Origin: Qipengyuania algicida
GTDB lineage: Bacteria; Pseudomonadota; Alphaproteobacteria; Sphingomonadales; Sphingomonadaceae
Assembly (NCBI RefSeq): GCF_009828025.1
Contig: NZ_WTYA01000011.1
Location: 1-64,000 of the forward strand
Direction: 5' to 3'
Length of the DNA stretch: 64,000 nucleotides
Below the pieces are notes generated by a model. It was given only the letters and a program-made list of their open reading frames with translations, was not told the DNA's origin and made no database searches. The position numbers and the translations under genes were made by a program. Every line of letters begins with the position of its first letter. Position 1 is the first letter of the stretch. Shown in pieces: positions 1 through 9,917 of this stretch.

Positions 1-7
1 AAATTAG

Positions 8-304
8 CCTTCCTCATCGTCGCCTCCTGTCCTCAAATTTAGGAAAGAAGACGTCCACAAATCTAGGGGCTATTCAGATCAAGCTGGTTTTTGTCGATCG
101 GTCAGCAATGACTTGATTGCGAAGGAAGGTCACATTCTCACGCCTGGGCGCTACGTTGGCAGTGAAGCAATAGAGGATGATGGTGTTCCGTTCGAGCAGC
201 GGTTTGGAACACTGAAAGGGGCTCTCATCGAGCAATTTGCGGAGTCATCCCGACTGGAAGCGCTGGTAATGAGTGCGCTGGGGGCAGCCAATGAAGATGA
301 GTGA
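8..304 (+). pseudogene. hsdM: HsdM (type I DNA methylase) C-terminal fragment
   Basis: The frame encodes the end of a type I restriction-modification methyltransferase subunit. It contains the family's C-terminal signature, GFCRS followed by LTPGRYVG and an acidic EDDG-PFE stretch (about 105-215), and ends in a helix like those that contact HsdS. Resemblance to HsdM starts only near position 68; the residues before it do not look like the family. The frame is closed by TAG at 5-7, and neither other plus frame continues HsdM upstream. The methylase is therefore either interrupted just before this point or severed from a distal part outside the window. Its stop overlaps the start of hsdS by 14 bases, the usual arrangement in hsd operons. 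The catalytic NPPF-type motif would lie upstream and cannot be seen. Confidence 0.6.
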
Positions 305-1526
305 TGCGGCAAACTTTCTGTCAGGAGGTACGCCAAAGAAAGACAACACTGCCTATTGGGGAGGCAACATACCTTGGTTCAGCGCCTCGAATATGGACCG
401 ACGGTTTCTCTCAACGAGTGAGTTTAATCTTACCGAGGCGGGGTTAGCAAAAGGCTCACGCCTCGCTCCAGCAGGCTCAACCTTGTTGCTGGTGCGTGGA
501 AGCGGCCTTTTCAATTACATTCCCATATGCTTCGCTGAACGGGATGTGGCGTTTAACCAAGATGTAAAAGCGCTGACCCCCAAGCATGGGGTCGATCCTG
601 TCTTTTTGCATTATGCCCTCGAGATCCAGCGTCGCAATTTGGCAGATAATCTCGATGTTACAGGGATTGGTGCTGGAAAGTTCGATACGGATTTTTTGAA
701 GAATCTTCCTTTTCCCAATGTGGACAAGAGAGATCAGCCACGGATTGGCGAGTTAGCTGCCTCATTTGATCGGAAAATCGAACTGAACCGACAAATGAAC
801 GCGACCCTTGAGGCAATGGCACAGGCCATCTTCCAGGATTGGTTCGTAGATTTCGGTCCAGTCCGCCGAAAAATAGAAGGCGCTACCGACCCTGTCAAAA
901 TCCTTGGAGGGCTGGTCGGCGATCAAGCGCAGGCGGATAATATGGCTGCGTTGTTCCCTCAGGCTTTGTCAGCCGAAGGTATACCCATCGGTTGGTCAAT
1001 TGAGACCTTGGAAGACGCGCTCACGCTTGCATATGGCAAAGCTCTGCCCAAGACCGCGAGGATTGAGGGCTCCGTTCCTGTGTACGGTTCAGGAGGCATC
1101 GGCGGATCGCATGATGTCGCCTTGGTTCAAGGTCCCGGAATCATTGTCGGGCGCAAAGGAACGGTAGGAAGCCTTTTTTGGGAAGCTGGCGATTTCTACG
1201 CGATCGACACGGTGTTCTATGTGCAGCCTAAGCTAGGTTTCTCGCTAGAGTACCTTTGGCAACTTCTCCAAACCCTCGGCCTTGAGAAGATGAACACCGA
1301 CGCCGCCGTGCCTGGGTTGAACCGCAACAACGCTTACCGGCTCGAGATAGTGTCGTCAGATCAGCCAGTGCGCGACGCATTCACTGAACTTGCAAAGTCG
1401 CTCAGGAACCGGATTGACGCGGCGGAGGCGGAATCTCGGGCTCTGGCCGAAACTCGTGACTATCTCCTCCCGCGCTTGATGTCAGGGAAAGTGGTTGCTT
1501 GTGAGTCCGAGGGGGGTGCTAGCTAA
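291..1526 (+). CDS. hsdS: Type I restriction-modification specificity subunit HsdS
   Basis: This 411-residue protein is the DNA-recognition subunit of a type I RM enzyme. It has two target-recognition domains. The first opens with the typical FLSGGTP...YWGG-IPW pattern at residues 6-30. The second opens with GWSIETL near residue 233 and contains a VPVYGSGGIGG stretch. They are separated by the conserved helical spacer ELNRQMNATLEAMAQAIF (about 163-180) and followed by a second copy, ending DYLLPRLMSGKV. Full length for the family. ATG 291 is chosen over an upstream GTG at 273 because homology begins right after it and it gives the common hsdM/hsdS overlap. The stop shares one base with the next start (TAATG), so translation is probably coupled. 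Confidence 0.93.
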   Translation: MKMSDAANFLSGGTPKKDNTAYWGGNIPWFSASNMDRRFLSTSEFNLTEAGLAKGSRLAPAGSTLLLVRGSGLFNYIPICFAERDVAFNQDVKALTPKHGVDPVFLHYALEIQRRNLADNLDVTGIGAGKFDTDFLKNLPFPNVDKRDQPRIGELAASFDRKIELNRQMNATLEAMAQAIFQDWFVDFGPVRRKIEGATDPVKILGGLVGDQAQADNMAALFPQALSAEGIPIGWSIETLEDALTLAYGKALPKTARIEGSVPVYGSGGIGGSHDVALVQGPGIIVGRKGTVGSLFWEAGDFYAIDTVFYVQPKLGFSLEYLWQLLQTLGLEKMNTDAAVPGLNRNNAYRLEIVSSDQPVRDAFTELAKSLRNRIDAAEAESRALAETRDYLLPRLMSGKVVACESEGGAS

Positions 1527-2776
1527 TGCCCGAAGAGAGACCGCGTCAGACCTTTGATCTTGGCCGAACCAATAAAGTTGAAGTCGAAGTTCGCCGAAGA
1601 TCTCATCTCGACAGGCTACCCGAATATCCGGACTTCGGCTTCGCAAACGAGACGATTGATGGCCTTATCCCGTCGTGCAAAGTGGAAAGCTGGGAAAAGT
1701 TCATCGAGATCATGCGCCGACCTGAGCACAATTTGGCGCGTGGGGAGATGGTGTATCGAGGTCAGCGAGGATTCGACTGGCACCTCTCTTCGACCCTCTC
1801 GCGAATGTATGCCAGCGGGAGCGTGCCTTCCGCACATCAAACAGACTTGTTGGACCAGTTCCGTCTGGCGATGCGCGGTCGAGGTCTTGATGTAAGCAAA
1901 CTGGAAGAGGAAGAGATTTGGGCCTTCGGCCAACATCACGGTCTCAGAACACCTCTAATTGACTGGACCAAGTCTCCATATGTAGCGCTGTTCTTCGCAT
2001 TTTCGGAACCGGATCCCGACGGGATGCAGAACCCTTCCCGCGCGGTTTTCTGCCTAAATATGGCGGCCATCCGGGCAGATAGCGACATGCGAGATTGGAT
2101 CTTTGAGCCAACCCACCATGAGAATGCTCGGCTGGTTAACCAGGCTGGGCTTTTTACAGTCACCCCGGCAGGCAGTGACAACATTGTGTCGGCTCTTTTG
2201 AACAACCTCTCCGAAAGCGAAGTGATCAACCCGGATGATCCCAACGATGTCGGCAAATACGTGAGCAAGATTCACATCCCCAATGTGAATCGCCACGAGT
2301 GCCTAAACACGCTCCGAAAGATGAATATTCATCATGCGAACCTCTTTCCCGATCCTGGCGGAGCATCTCAATTCTGCAATGACTGGCTGACAAGAATTAT
2401 CGAAGCGGAACGGATCGATGCAGAAGAAGCTCAGCGCGCAGCGGAGAAAACACGGCTTAAGAAATATGATCCAGCCGAAATCGCTCGCCAGCCGGGTGAA
2501 GAGCGCGAGCAAATCGTAACATTGCTGCGAGGTGTTTTGACCGGACGAAGCTTGGTCAGGGTTGGAACCCTCCGAGAATGGGCACCTAAGATCAGTTCCC
2601 TGTATTACCAGGAAGCCACAAGAGACTGGCCGAACCACCCATCAACTATGGCAGCGCTCAAGGTCACCTTTAGGCGGTTTTTCCTCTCGAACGGCATCGA
2701 TAAAGAGATGGCCGAAATCTGCGCACGAAGGATGATCGGCTTCTACCGCGAGAAATGGACGCAGGCCAATGACTGA
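1526..2776 (+). CDS. FRG-domain protein embedded in the hsd operon
   Basis: This 416-residue protein carries a FRG domain. Visible signatures are YRGQ at residues 76-79, FGQHHG near 133 and the TPLIDWTKSPYVALFFAF block at about 140-157. FRG proteins are widespread in bacterial defence neighbourhoods and their activity is not well established. The rest of the protein (about 250-416) is charged and helical without a domain I recognise. It starts on the last base of the hsdS stop codon and overlaps the next gene by 8 bases, so it is a true member of the operon. The position between hsdS and hsdR recalls the accessory R-linked ORFs described in other type I loci. Involvement in defence is inferred from this context. 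Confidence 0.85.
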   Translation: MPEERPRQTFDLGRTNKVEVEVRRRSHLDRLPEYPDFGFANETIDGLIPSCKVESWEKFIEIMRRPEHNLARGEMVYRGQRGFDWHLSSTLSRMYASGSVPSAHQTDLLDQFRLAMRGRGLDVSKLEEEEIWAFGQHHGLRTPLIDWTKSPYVALFFAFSEPDPDGMQNPSRAVFCLNMAAIRADSDMRDWIFEPTHHENARLVNQAGLFTVTPAGSDNIVSALLNNLSESEVINPDDPNDVGKYVSKIHIPNVNRHECLNTLRKMNIHHANLFPDPGGASQFCNDWLTRIIEAERIDAEEAQRAAEKTRLKKYDPAEIARQPGEEREQIVTLLRGVLTGRSLVRVGTLREWAPKISSLYYQEATRDWPNHPSTMAALKVTFRRFFLSNGIDKEMAEICARRMIGFYREKWTQAND

Positions 2777-4580
2777 GCAAAGCATCGATTCCGAAGACAT
2801 GACTCTGAAACGCCTGTTTCAGGATTTCTACCGCGTGCCTGATTACCAGCGCGAGTATGTCTGGGGGGAGACGAACCCCAAAGGCGAGGGTGGCGAGGAG
2901 GTCGAGCAATTCCTGAACGACATCTTCAATGAATACGACAACGCGACCAAATCCGACGCGCCGGAGTATTTCATCGGTACCATCGTGGTTTGCCGTGGGA
3001 GGGATGATGTTTTCGAACTGATCGACGGCCAGCAGCGGACGACGACATCGTATCTGACGTTGTGCGCGATCAGGGATGCTATCGAGGAACTCGAAGAAAC
3101 GGTGCCCGAAGAACTGAAGAGCCAGATCGCGGCAAGCACCGTCGATTGGCAAGGCGAAAGCGTAGAGCGGTATCGCCTGGACCTTCAGTATGAGGACTCC
3201 GGAGACATCCTGAAGGAAATTGCGGACGGCAAAGCCCTGGAGGCGGTGACGGACGGAACGCGCTCGATACGCAACATAAGCAACGCCTACCAAACCGTTC
3301 GCGAGTTTCTAAAGGTCACGCTCGAAGACGACCCAGCCGCGATCAGGCGTTTCCACGGGTATCTCACCAACAAGGTGAAGATCATCCGAATCGAAACGCC
3401 GACTATCGCTAAGGCCCTGAAGATTTTCGAGACGATCAATGATCGCGGCGTCGGTCTGGACGCGATGGATTTGCTCAAGAACTTGCTGTTCATGAACACC
3501 AAGGAAAGCGATTTCCAGAAACTGAAGGACATCTGGAAGAAGCTGACAGATGAGATCTACACGGCGAGGGAAAAGCCCCTCCGCTTCCTGCGGTATTATC
3601 TCCTCGCGACCTACAACGTCGATAATAAGCTGCGCGAAGATGACATCTACGACTGGTTTCAGAAGAACGAGAAGCAGACCGGCCACGCGGCTAATCCAAT
3701 CCAGTTCGCATCAGGCTTGCTGAAGGGCGCGGAAGCCTATCGCCATTTTGTACATGACGAAGATACGGCTGGAAACCATGTGCGCGCACTGGCGAACACG
3801 CGTCTATTGGGTGGGCAGACCATCAAGCAGCACTTTATCGTTCTGCTGGCAGGTCGGCATCTCGACCGGGAAAGTTTCGCCGATCTATGCCGCGAGATCG
3901 AGAATACGATGTGCGTCTGGCTCATTACCGGCAAGACAGCGAAGGAATACGAGCGGACCATCGTCCGTGTCGCTCGAGACATCCGATCTATCAGCGGCGA
4001 TGAGCTTGAAGAGTTCTTGCAGTCCAACCTCGCTCCAGAGCGCGCCAAGCTACGTAAGGACTTCAAGGAAACCCTCGAAGAAATTGGTTTTTGGGATCTG
4101 CGGCGTTTTCGGCTTCGGTATCTTGTCGGCAAGATGACCCAGTATGTCGACTTAGAAGCCTATGGCGAGAGCGAGGGCAGGAACAGTCTCGCCGAATACG
4201 TCGGAGGCAACAACGACATCGAGCACATCTTGGCGACAGACCCCTCGAAAAAGGCTGCGGAGGAGTTTGGCGAAGGAGCAGGCGATTGGGAAATCGATAG
4301 TCTGTTGGGTAATTTGGTCTTGCTCGAACGGTCGATAAATCGCTCGATCGGAAATGAGCCTTACTCGGAGAAGAAGAGCAAATACCAGCAGTCGAAGTTC
4401 CTACTAACCAAGTGCGTTCCGGATGCAGATGCTGCAAAGATCGGTACGTCGGATATGATTACGAAGGCTGCCAAGCGCTTGCCAAGTTTCGACACGTGGG
4501 ATCACGAGCAAATCTTGGCTCGACAGAAGTTCCTCGCGAAGCTTGCACTGGAGATCTGGCAAGTGCCGGAGAAAGCCTGA
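2769..4580 (+). CDS. DUF262/DUF1524 GmrSD-like nuclease
   Basis: This 603-residue protein has the two halves of the GmrSD family. The N-terminal DUF262 part has VPDYQREYVW at about residues 23-32 and the nucleotide-handling motif DGQQRTT near 85-91. The C-terminal DUF1524 part is a HNH-type nuclease: DIEHIL near 482, GNLVLLE with a downstream asparagine around 513-525, and a K-x-x-Y-x-x-S motif near 541-547. In characterised relatives the DGQQR module drives NTP-dependent action and the HNH module cuts modified DNA. This one is a single-chain fusion. It overlaps the FRG gene (ATGACTGA) and ends 3 bases before hsdR. Whether it targets modified DNA or backs up the type I enzyme is unknown. Confidence 0.88.
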   Translation: MTEQSIDSEDMTLKRLFQDFYRVPDYQREYVWGETNPKGEGGEEVEQFLNDIFNEYDNATKSDAPEYFIGTIVVCRGRDDVFELIDGQQRTTTSYLTLCAIRDAIEELEETVPEELKSQIAASTVDWQGESVERYRLDLQYEDSGDILKEIADGKALEAVTDGTRSIRNISNAYQTVREFLKVTLEDDPAAIRRFHGYLTNKVKIIRIETPTIAKALKIFETINDRGVGLDAMDLLKNLLFMNTKESDFQKLKDIWKKLTDEIYTAREKPLRFLRYYLLATYNVDNKLREDDIYDWFQKNEKQTGHAANPIQFASGLLKGAEAYRHFVHDEDTAGNHVRALANTRLLGGQTIKQHFIVLLAGRHLDRESFADLCREIENTMCVWLITGKTAKEYERTIVRVARDIRSISGDELEEFLQSNLAPERAKLRKDFKETLEEIGFWDLRRFRLRYLVGKMTQYVDLEAYGESEGRNSLAEYVGGNNDIEHILATDPSKKAAEEFGEGAGDWEIDSLLGNLVLLERSINRSIGNEPYSEKKSKYQQSKFLLTKCVPDADAAKIGTSDMITKAAKRLPSFDTWDHEQILARQKFLAKLALEIWQVPEKA

Positions 4581-4583
4581 TCA

Positions 4584-7500
4584 ATGGCCTTCTTGAACGA
4601 GGATGTGGTTGAACAGGCGGGGATCGAGACGCTCCGTAGTCTCGGCTGGATGTATCTGCATGGAGCAGACATCGCGCCGGACGGCGTGTCTCCTCAGCGT
4701 CCGAGTTACGGCGAAGCGATACTCATCCCGCGCCTTGAACGCTGGGTCAGACAAATCAATCCAGATTTGCCTGACGAGGTAATCGAGACTGCGCTCAAGA
4801 AAGTTCTCTCGAGTGAGACGCCCGACCTCGTCGAGGAGAACAGACGCCTCCATAACTTGATCGTCAATGGTATCGATGTCGAGATTAGGCGAGATGATGG
4901 CCGTGTTGTTGGCGAGAAAGTATGGCTGATCGACTTCGAGAACGTTGCTGCGAACGACTGGCTCGTCGTCAATCAGTTCACCCTGATCGAGGGGCGTCAC
5001 AACCGCCGGCCCGACCTGGTGCTTTTTCTGAATGGACTTCCGATCGCAGTTCTTGAACTCAAGAATGCAGGCGCTCAGAATGCCACACTGTCGAATGCGT
5101 TCGCGCAACTGCAGACTTACAAGTCCCAGGTTCCCTCCTTGTTTCGCACGAATGCCGCGCTTGTCTCGTCCGATGGGTTATGCGCGAGGATTGGTTCTCT
5201 CACCGCGAGTGAAGAGCGCTTCATGCCTTGGCGAACTATAAACGGTGAAGACTATGCCCCTCCGGGGACAGCCGAACTCGACACCCTCCTACGCGGCGTT
5301 TTCGATCGAGATAATCTTCTCAGCCTGATCCGTGATTTCACGGTTTTCGGCGACAAGGGCGAAGGGCCTTTCAAGATCGTTGCAGGCTATCATCAATTCC
5401 ATGGCGCTAAAAAAGCTCTGCGGGAAGCGATAGCAGCCAGCCGTCCCGAAGGTGATCGCAAGATAGGCGTGATCTGGCATACACAAGGCTCTGGCAAAAG
5501 CTTCCTAATGGCATTCTTCGCGGGTCTGGCCGTTGCAGCGCCCGAGCTTGAGAATCCGACGATCGTGGTGCTCACAGACCGTAATGATCTCGATGACCAA
5601 TTGTTCGCCACATTTGGCCTATGCCAGTCACTGATCCGACAAAAACCGGAACAGGCTGAAAGTCGTGAAGACCTCAAACGCCTTTTGGAGCGATCAGCAG
5701 GTGGTGTAATTTTCACAACGGTTCAAAAGTTCTCACCAGTAGGAAGCGAAGAAACTTTTCCGGAGCTTACAGGCAGACGCAATGTGATCGTGGTGGCCGA
5801 CGAGGCTCACCGCAGCCAGTACGGATTCTCAGCCAAGATTGATCCTCGGTCAGGTGTGAGTCGATATGGGTATGCGCATTACATTAGGCACGGGCTTCCG
5901 AATGCCTCCTTCATTGGGTTCACCGGCACGCCCGTTGAAGGAAGCGACAAGAACACTCCCGCAATTTTCGGCGATTATATTGACATTTACGACATCAGTC
6001 GCGCGGTCGAAGACGGCGCCACTGTGCCCATCTACTACGAAAGCCGACTAGCACGGATCGAGTTGGATCAAGACATTGCAGGGCATATCGATGCCGAAGT
6101 TGAAGCAATGATTGAAGACGAGTCGTTGACTGAGGCAGAGCGGCTAAAAGCGAAATGGGCCAGCGTCGAAGCTTTGGTCGGCTCTGAAAAGCGATTGCAG
6201 CAAGTTGCATCTGACCTTGTGCAGCATTTGGAGAGCAGGCTTGAAGCGCTTGATGGAAAGGCAATGGCGGTATGTATGAGCCGCCGAATATGCGTCGCGC
6301 TATATGATGAGATTATCAAACTGCGACCGACATGGCATTCGGACGATGACGAGGCGGGGGCCGTAAAAATTGTAATGACCGGGTCAGCAAGCGATCCGAG
6401 TGATTGGCAACAGCATATTGGCAACAAGCGCAGGCGTGATGCACTTGCTAAGCGAGCTAGGGACCCGGCTGATCCACTGAAATTGGTCATTGTACGTGAT
6501 ATGTGGCTCATGGGTTTTGATGCTCCGTCGATGAACACAATGTACGTTGACAAACCGATGCGTGGGCACGGGTTGATGCAAGCGATTGCACGCGTGAACA
6601 GAGTCTTCCGTGACAAGCCCGGTGGTCTAATTGTTGACTACATCGGTATCGCACAGAATCTCAGGTCGGCTTTGGCCGATTACAGCGACGGCGATCGGGA
6701 AAAAACTGGCGTCTCGGAAGAGGAGGCCGTTGCTGCGCTTCGGGAATGGTTCGAGCGAGTGTCTGAAATCTTTCATGGATTCGACTATCAATCGAACCTG
6801 CACGGTTCGCCTAACGAGAAGCTGAGCGCTTTGGCATCGGGCTTGGATTGGGTTCTCAAATGGCAGGAAGAGCAATCCAAAAAGGCCACCGATCCCGACA
6901 AGCAAAGGCAGGCTCACCGAGCTTTTGAGCAATCTGTCAACGCACTAGCGAAGGCTTATGCGCTCGCCGCGTCCAGCGATTATGCCGAGACAGTTCGAGA
7001 TGATGTAGGCTATTTCCAAGCGATCAAAGCCGCATTAGCAAAGTCTCCATCCGGGAGTGCTGCCAGCTCATCCGATCGAGCCTTTGCAATTCGCCAACTG
7101 ATTGACGGTGCGGTCGCAAACGCTGAAATTGTGGATGTGTTAAAAGCTGCTGGGATCCAATCGCCCGACATCTCCATCCTGTCCGATGAATTTCTTGCTG
7201 AAGTTGAGGGGCTCAAGCAAAAAAATCTGGCCCTCGAAGCGCTCAAGAAGCTTTTGGCAGGTGAAATCGCTGCTCGTTCACAGTCCAATCACGTTGAAGC
7301 CCGATCATTCTCGCGAAGGTTGGAAGAGGCTGTGGCTCGCTATCATGCTAACGCGATCTCAGCTCTCGAGATGATCCAAGAGCTAATCAATTTGGCGAAG
7401 GAGCTGCAAGCCTCGAAAGTTCGTGGCGAAGAGCTTGGACTATCGCCAGAAGAAGTCGCTTTCTACGATGCTCTTGCCGATAACGAGAGCGCGGTCGAAG

Positions 7501-7730
7501 TTCTTGGAAACGAGAAGCTAAGGGTCATCGCTCACGAGCTGCTGATTAACCTTCAGAGAAATGCCACGGTGGACTGGCATAAACGGGAAAGCGCGCGAGC
7601 TCGAATGCGAATTTTGGTAAAGCGTATTTTGAAGCGCTATGGTTATCCTCCTGACCTTGCAGACGACGCTGTACAAACAGTGTTGCAGCAGGCGGAACTT
7701 CTGCTCAGAGACCAAGGGTACTTTCATTAA
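4584..7730 (+). CDS. hsdR: Type I restriction endonuclease subunit HsdR
   Basis: This 1048-residue motor and nuclease subunit translocates and cuts DNA in the type I complex. The N-terminal PD-(D/E)xK nuclease is visible as [10 protein letters not shown] near residue 140 and VLELKN near 155. It is followed by a superfamily 2 helicase with Walker A TQGSGKS (about 299), DEAH (about 406), GFTGTPVE (about 446) and a motif VI region [16 protein letters not shown] (about 666). The C-terminal 300 residues are helical, as expected for the part that docks on the methylase. Full length and apparently intact. It follows the GmrSD-like gene by 3 bases and is last in the operon. Base composition is visibly lower in GC than the genes after 7884, consistent with transfer. 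Confidence 0.95.
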   Translation: MAFLNEDVVEQAGIETLRSLGWMYLHGADIAPDGVSPQRPSYGEAILIPRLERWVRQINPDLPDEVIETALKKVLSSETPDLVEENRRLHNLIVNGIDVEIRRDDGRVVGEKVWLIDFENVAANDWLVVNQFTLIEGRHNRRPDLVLFLNGLPIAVLELKNAGAQNATLSNAFAQLQTYKSQVPSLFRTNAALVSSDGLCARIGSLTASEERFMPWRTINGEDYAPPGTAELDTLLRGVFDRDNLLSLIRDFTVFGDKGEGPFKIVAGYHQFHGAKKALREAIAASRPEGDRKIGVIWHTQGSGKSFLMAFFAGLAVAAPELENPTIVVLTDRNDLDDQLFATFGLCQSLIRQKPEQAESREDLKRLLERSAGGVIFTTVQKFSPVGSEETFPELTGRRNVIVVADEAHRSQYGFSAKIDPRSGVSRYGYAHYIRHGLPNASFIGFTGTPVEGSDKNTPAIFGDYIDIYDISRAVEDGATVPIYYESRLARIELDQDIAGHIDAEVEAMIEDESLTEAERLKAKWASVEALVGSEKRLQQVASDLVQHLESRLEALDGKAMAVCMSRRICVALYDEIIKLRPTWHSDDDEAGAVKIVMTGSASDPSDWQQHIGNKRRRDALAKRARDPADPLKLVIVRDMWLMGFDAPSMNTMYVDKPMRGHGLMQAIARVNRVFRDKPGGLIVDYIGIAQNLRSALADYSDGDREKTGVSEEEAVAALREWFERVSEIFHGFDYQSNLHGSPNEKLSALASGLDWVLKWQEEQSKKATDPDKQRQAHRAFEQSVNALAKAYALAASSDYAETVRDDVGYFQAIKAALAKSPSGSAASSSDRAFAIRQLIDGAVANAEIVDVLKAAGIQSPDISILSDEFLAEVEGLKQKNLALEALKKLLAGEIAARSQSNHVEARSFSRRLEEAVARYHANAISALEMIQELINLAKELQASKVRGEELGLSPEEVAFYDALADNESAVEVLGNEKLRVIAHELLINLQRNATVDWHKRESARARMRILVKRILKRYGYPPDLADDAVQTVLQQAELLLRDQGYFH

Positions 7731-7731
7731 G

Positions 7732-7755
7732 TGGGGGCATCATTGGGGGCATACT
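7732..7755 (+). repeat. 12-bp tandem repeat at island edge, integrase arm-site-like
   Basis: TGGGGGCATCAT is followed directly by TGGGGGCATACT, starting 2 bases after the hsdR stop. Short G-rich direct repeats of this kind are typical arm-type binding sites of tyrosine integrases. The repeat sits where island-like sequence gives way to high-GC sequence. No tRNA gene or integrase is visible nearby. The remaining 7756-7883 holds no gene and no clear promoter. Confidence 0.4.
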
Positions 7756-7883
7756 AATGTACCTGCTCTGCCAAAGCCTTTTAAAACAGTGATTTGTGCT
7801 TCAAAATTGGGTCCTCTTCTGGCACCATCTCTTTCAGAATGAAACTTGGAAGCTTACCAAGTCGGGATTTCTGCGGCGGGGGT

Positions 7884-9917
7884 ATGCTTTTGTACCGAAG
7901 ATCATTGACGAGTATCGCGGCTTTGGGTGCGATTTTTCCTCTGTCCGTCGCCGTGGCCCAAAGCCCGACGACGGTAACAGATGAAAACGCGCCGATCATT
8001 GTAACTGGCAAGGGGCTGCGGGAAACGCCGGGCACGCCTGCTTACGACAGCACTGAGATCGACCGCCAGCAACTCACCACGACCGCATCGGGCAGTATCG
8101 AGGATGCACTCGCTTCGGTTGCCGGTTTCCAGGAGTTTCGGCGTTCGGATAGCCGCTCTGCCAACCCCAGTGCGCAAGGGGTGACGTTGCGGGCGCTTGG
8201 CGGCAATGCCACGAGCCGTGCGCTGGTCCTGCTCGACGGGGTGCCGATGGCCGATCCTTTTTTCGGCTTCATTCCCTTCAACGCCATCGTCCCGGGCCGG
8301 CTGGCCAGTATGCAGGTGACGCGTGGTGGCGGCTCGGGGCCGTTTGGCGCCGGGGCGCTGGCGGGAACGATCGAACTCACCAGCGCGGATGCCGATACGC
8401 TTGGGCCGTTCGAAGGCGAAGTGCTAGTGAACGATCGCGGCGGAACGCAGGCCAGCACCAACGCTTCGGCTCATCTTGGGGCGGGCTTTGTCACTGCATC
8501 GGGCAGCTGGGATCGTGGCGATGGATTCTGGACCACGCCGCTCGACCAGCGCGTGCCAGCCAGTGCCAAGGCCGCATACAACAACTGGTCGGCACAATTG
8601 CGCGGAGTTGCGCCGCTGAGCGATACGGTCGAGTTGCAGGCGCGCACCTTGATCTATGACGACCGGCGGACCTTGCGCTTCAAGGGCGCGGACAGCTCGA
8701 GCTCGGGTCAGGATGCCAGCTTGCGGCTGGTGGGGCATGGGCGCTGGCAGTTCGACGCGCTCGCCTATGTCCAGGCCCGCAATTTCAGCAATATCGTGAT
8801 CAGCTCGACCCGTTTCCTGCCGGTCCTCGACCAACGCAATACGCCGTCCACGGGGCTGGGCGGCAAGATCGAGCTGCGACCGCCTGTTGGCGATGATCAC
8901 GTCCTGCGGCTGGGCATGGATTACCGCAAATCCATCGGCGAGCTTTACGAGGATGCGCAAAGTGCGTTTACCGGCGCAATCACCGCGCGGCGCAACGCGG
9001 GCGGGGCGAACACCGATCTGGGTCTTTTCGCCGAGGACGATTGGACTCTTGGCGCATTGACACTGACGGCAGGCGCGCGCGCCGACCGCTATACTATCCG
9101 CGACGGCTTCTATCTCGAACGCGACGCCGCCGGGGCGCTGCTGACCAGCGAAAGTTACCCAGACCGCGCCGGATGGCAGGGATCGTTCCGAGGCGGTGCG
9201 GTCTGGCACCTTGGCGGGGGCGTGAAGCTGCGTGCAGCAGCCTACACCGGCCTGCGTCTGCCGACACTCAATGAACTCTACCGCCCGTTCGTGGTGTTTC
9301 CGGTCACGACCGAGGCGAATGCCGCGCTGAAGAACGAACGGCTGGTGGGGTACGAGGCGGGACTGGACTTTGCTCCGACCGACGCGATCAAGTTGTCGTT
9401 GACCGCCTTCGACAACCGGGTCGACGACGCGATTGCCAACGTCACTGTCGGCACCAATTTGCGCCAACGGCAGAACATCGACGCGATCCATGCGCGCGGG
9501 CTGGAGGCGAGCGCGCAGCTAGGTATCGGGCGTGTGCGTTTGGACGGATCGCTCGCCTACACCGATGCCGTCGCTCGCGGATCGGGTGCCGCTGCGGCGC
9601 TCGATGGGATGCGCCCCGCGCAAACTCCGCAATGGGCAGGCAGCGCGACGCTAAGCTGGCGGCCCGAGCGAGGTTGGGTGCTGGCGACTACTCTGCACTA
9701 TGTCGGGGCGCAGTTCGAAGACGATCTGGAAACCGACGTGCTACCCGCCGCAACGACGCTTGGTGCCTACATCCAGCTTCCTGTCGCCGGTCCGGTCTCG
9801 CTCGTCCTGCGCGGAGAGAACCTCACCGACGCGACGATGTACACCCGCAACCAGGGCGGTTCGATCGATCTTGGCGTGCCGCGAACCGTCTGGGCGGGCG
9901 TCAAGCTTTCGCTCTAG
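7884..9917 (+). CDS. TonB-dependent outer-membrane receptor
   Basis: This 677-residue receptor imports an unidentified substrate across the outer membrane using TonB energy. The signal peptide is MLLYRRSLTSIAALGAIFPL and onward, cleaved near AVAQS. A plug domain follows (about 30-150), with VTLRALGGNATSRALVLLDG and an APIIVTG entry segment. The rest is a beta-barrel ending in the TonB-receptor form VPRTVWAGVKLSL. The start is placed at ATG 7884 because the upstream in-frame extension does not resemble a signal sequence. It is the first gene after the defence island. The stop is shared with the convergent peptidase gene through a CTAG at 9914-9917. No siderophore or sugar operon is adjacent, so the substrate cannot be assigned. 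Confidence 0.9.
   Translation: MLLYRRSLTSIAALGAIFPLSVAVAQSPTTVTDENAPIIVTGKGLRETPGTPAYDSTEIDRQQLTTTASGSIEDALASVAGFQEFRRSDSRSANPSAQGVTLRALGGNATSRALVLLDGVPMADPFFGFIPFNAIVPGRLASMQVTRGGGSGPFGAGALAGTIELTSADADTLGPFEGEVLVNDRGGTQASTNASAHLGAGFVTASGSWDRGDGFWTTPLDQRVPASAKAAYNNWSAQLRGVAPLSDTVELQARTLIYDDRRTLRFKGADSSSSGQDASLRLVGHGRWQFDALAYVQARNFSNIVISSTRFLPVLDQRNTPSTGLGGKIELRPPVGDDHVLRLGMDYRKSIGELYEDAQSAFTGAITARRNAGGANTDLGLFAEDDWTLGALTLTAGARADRYTIRDGFYLERDAAGALLTSESYPDRAGWQGSFRGGAVWHLGGGVKLRAAAYTGLRLPTLNELYRPFVVFPVTTEANAALKNERLVGYEAGLDFAPTDAIKLSLTAFDNRVDDAIANVTVGTNLRQRQNIDAIHARGLEASAQLGIGRVRLDGSLAYTDAVARGSGAAAALDGMRPAQTPQWAGSATLSWRPERGWVLATTLHYVGAQFEDDLETDVLPAATTLGAYIQLPVAGPVSLVLRGENLTDATMYTRNQGGSIDLGVPRTVWAGVKLSL

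Noticed and set aside
8424-9491. 355-codon open frame antisense to the TonB receptor
   Set aside because: No domain or ribosome site; the receptor on the plus strand explains the region.
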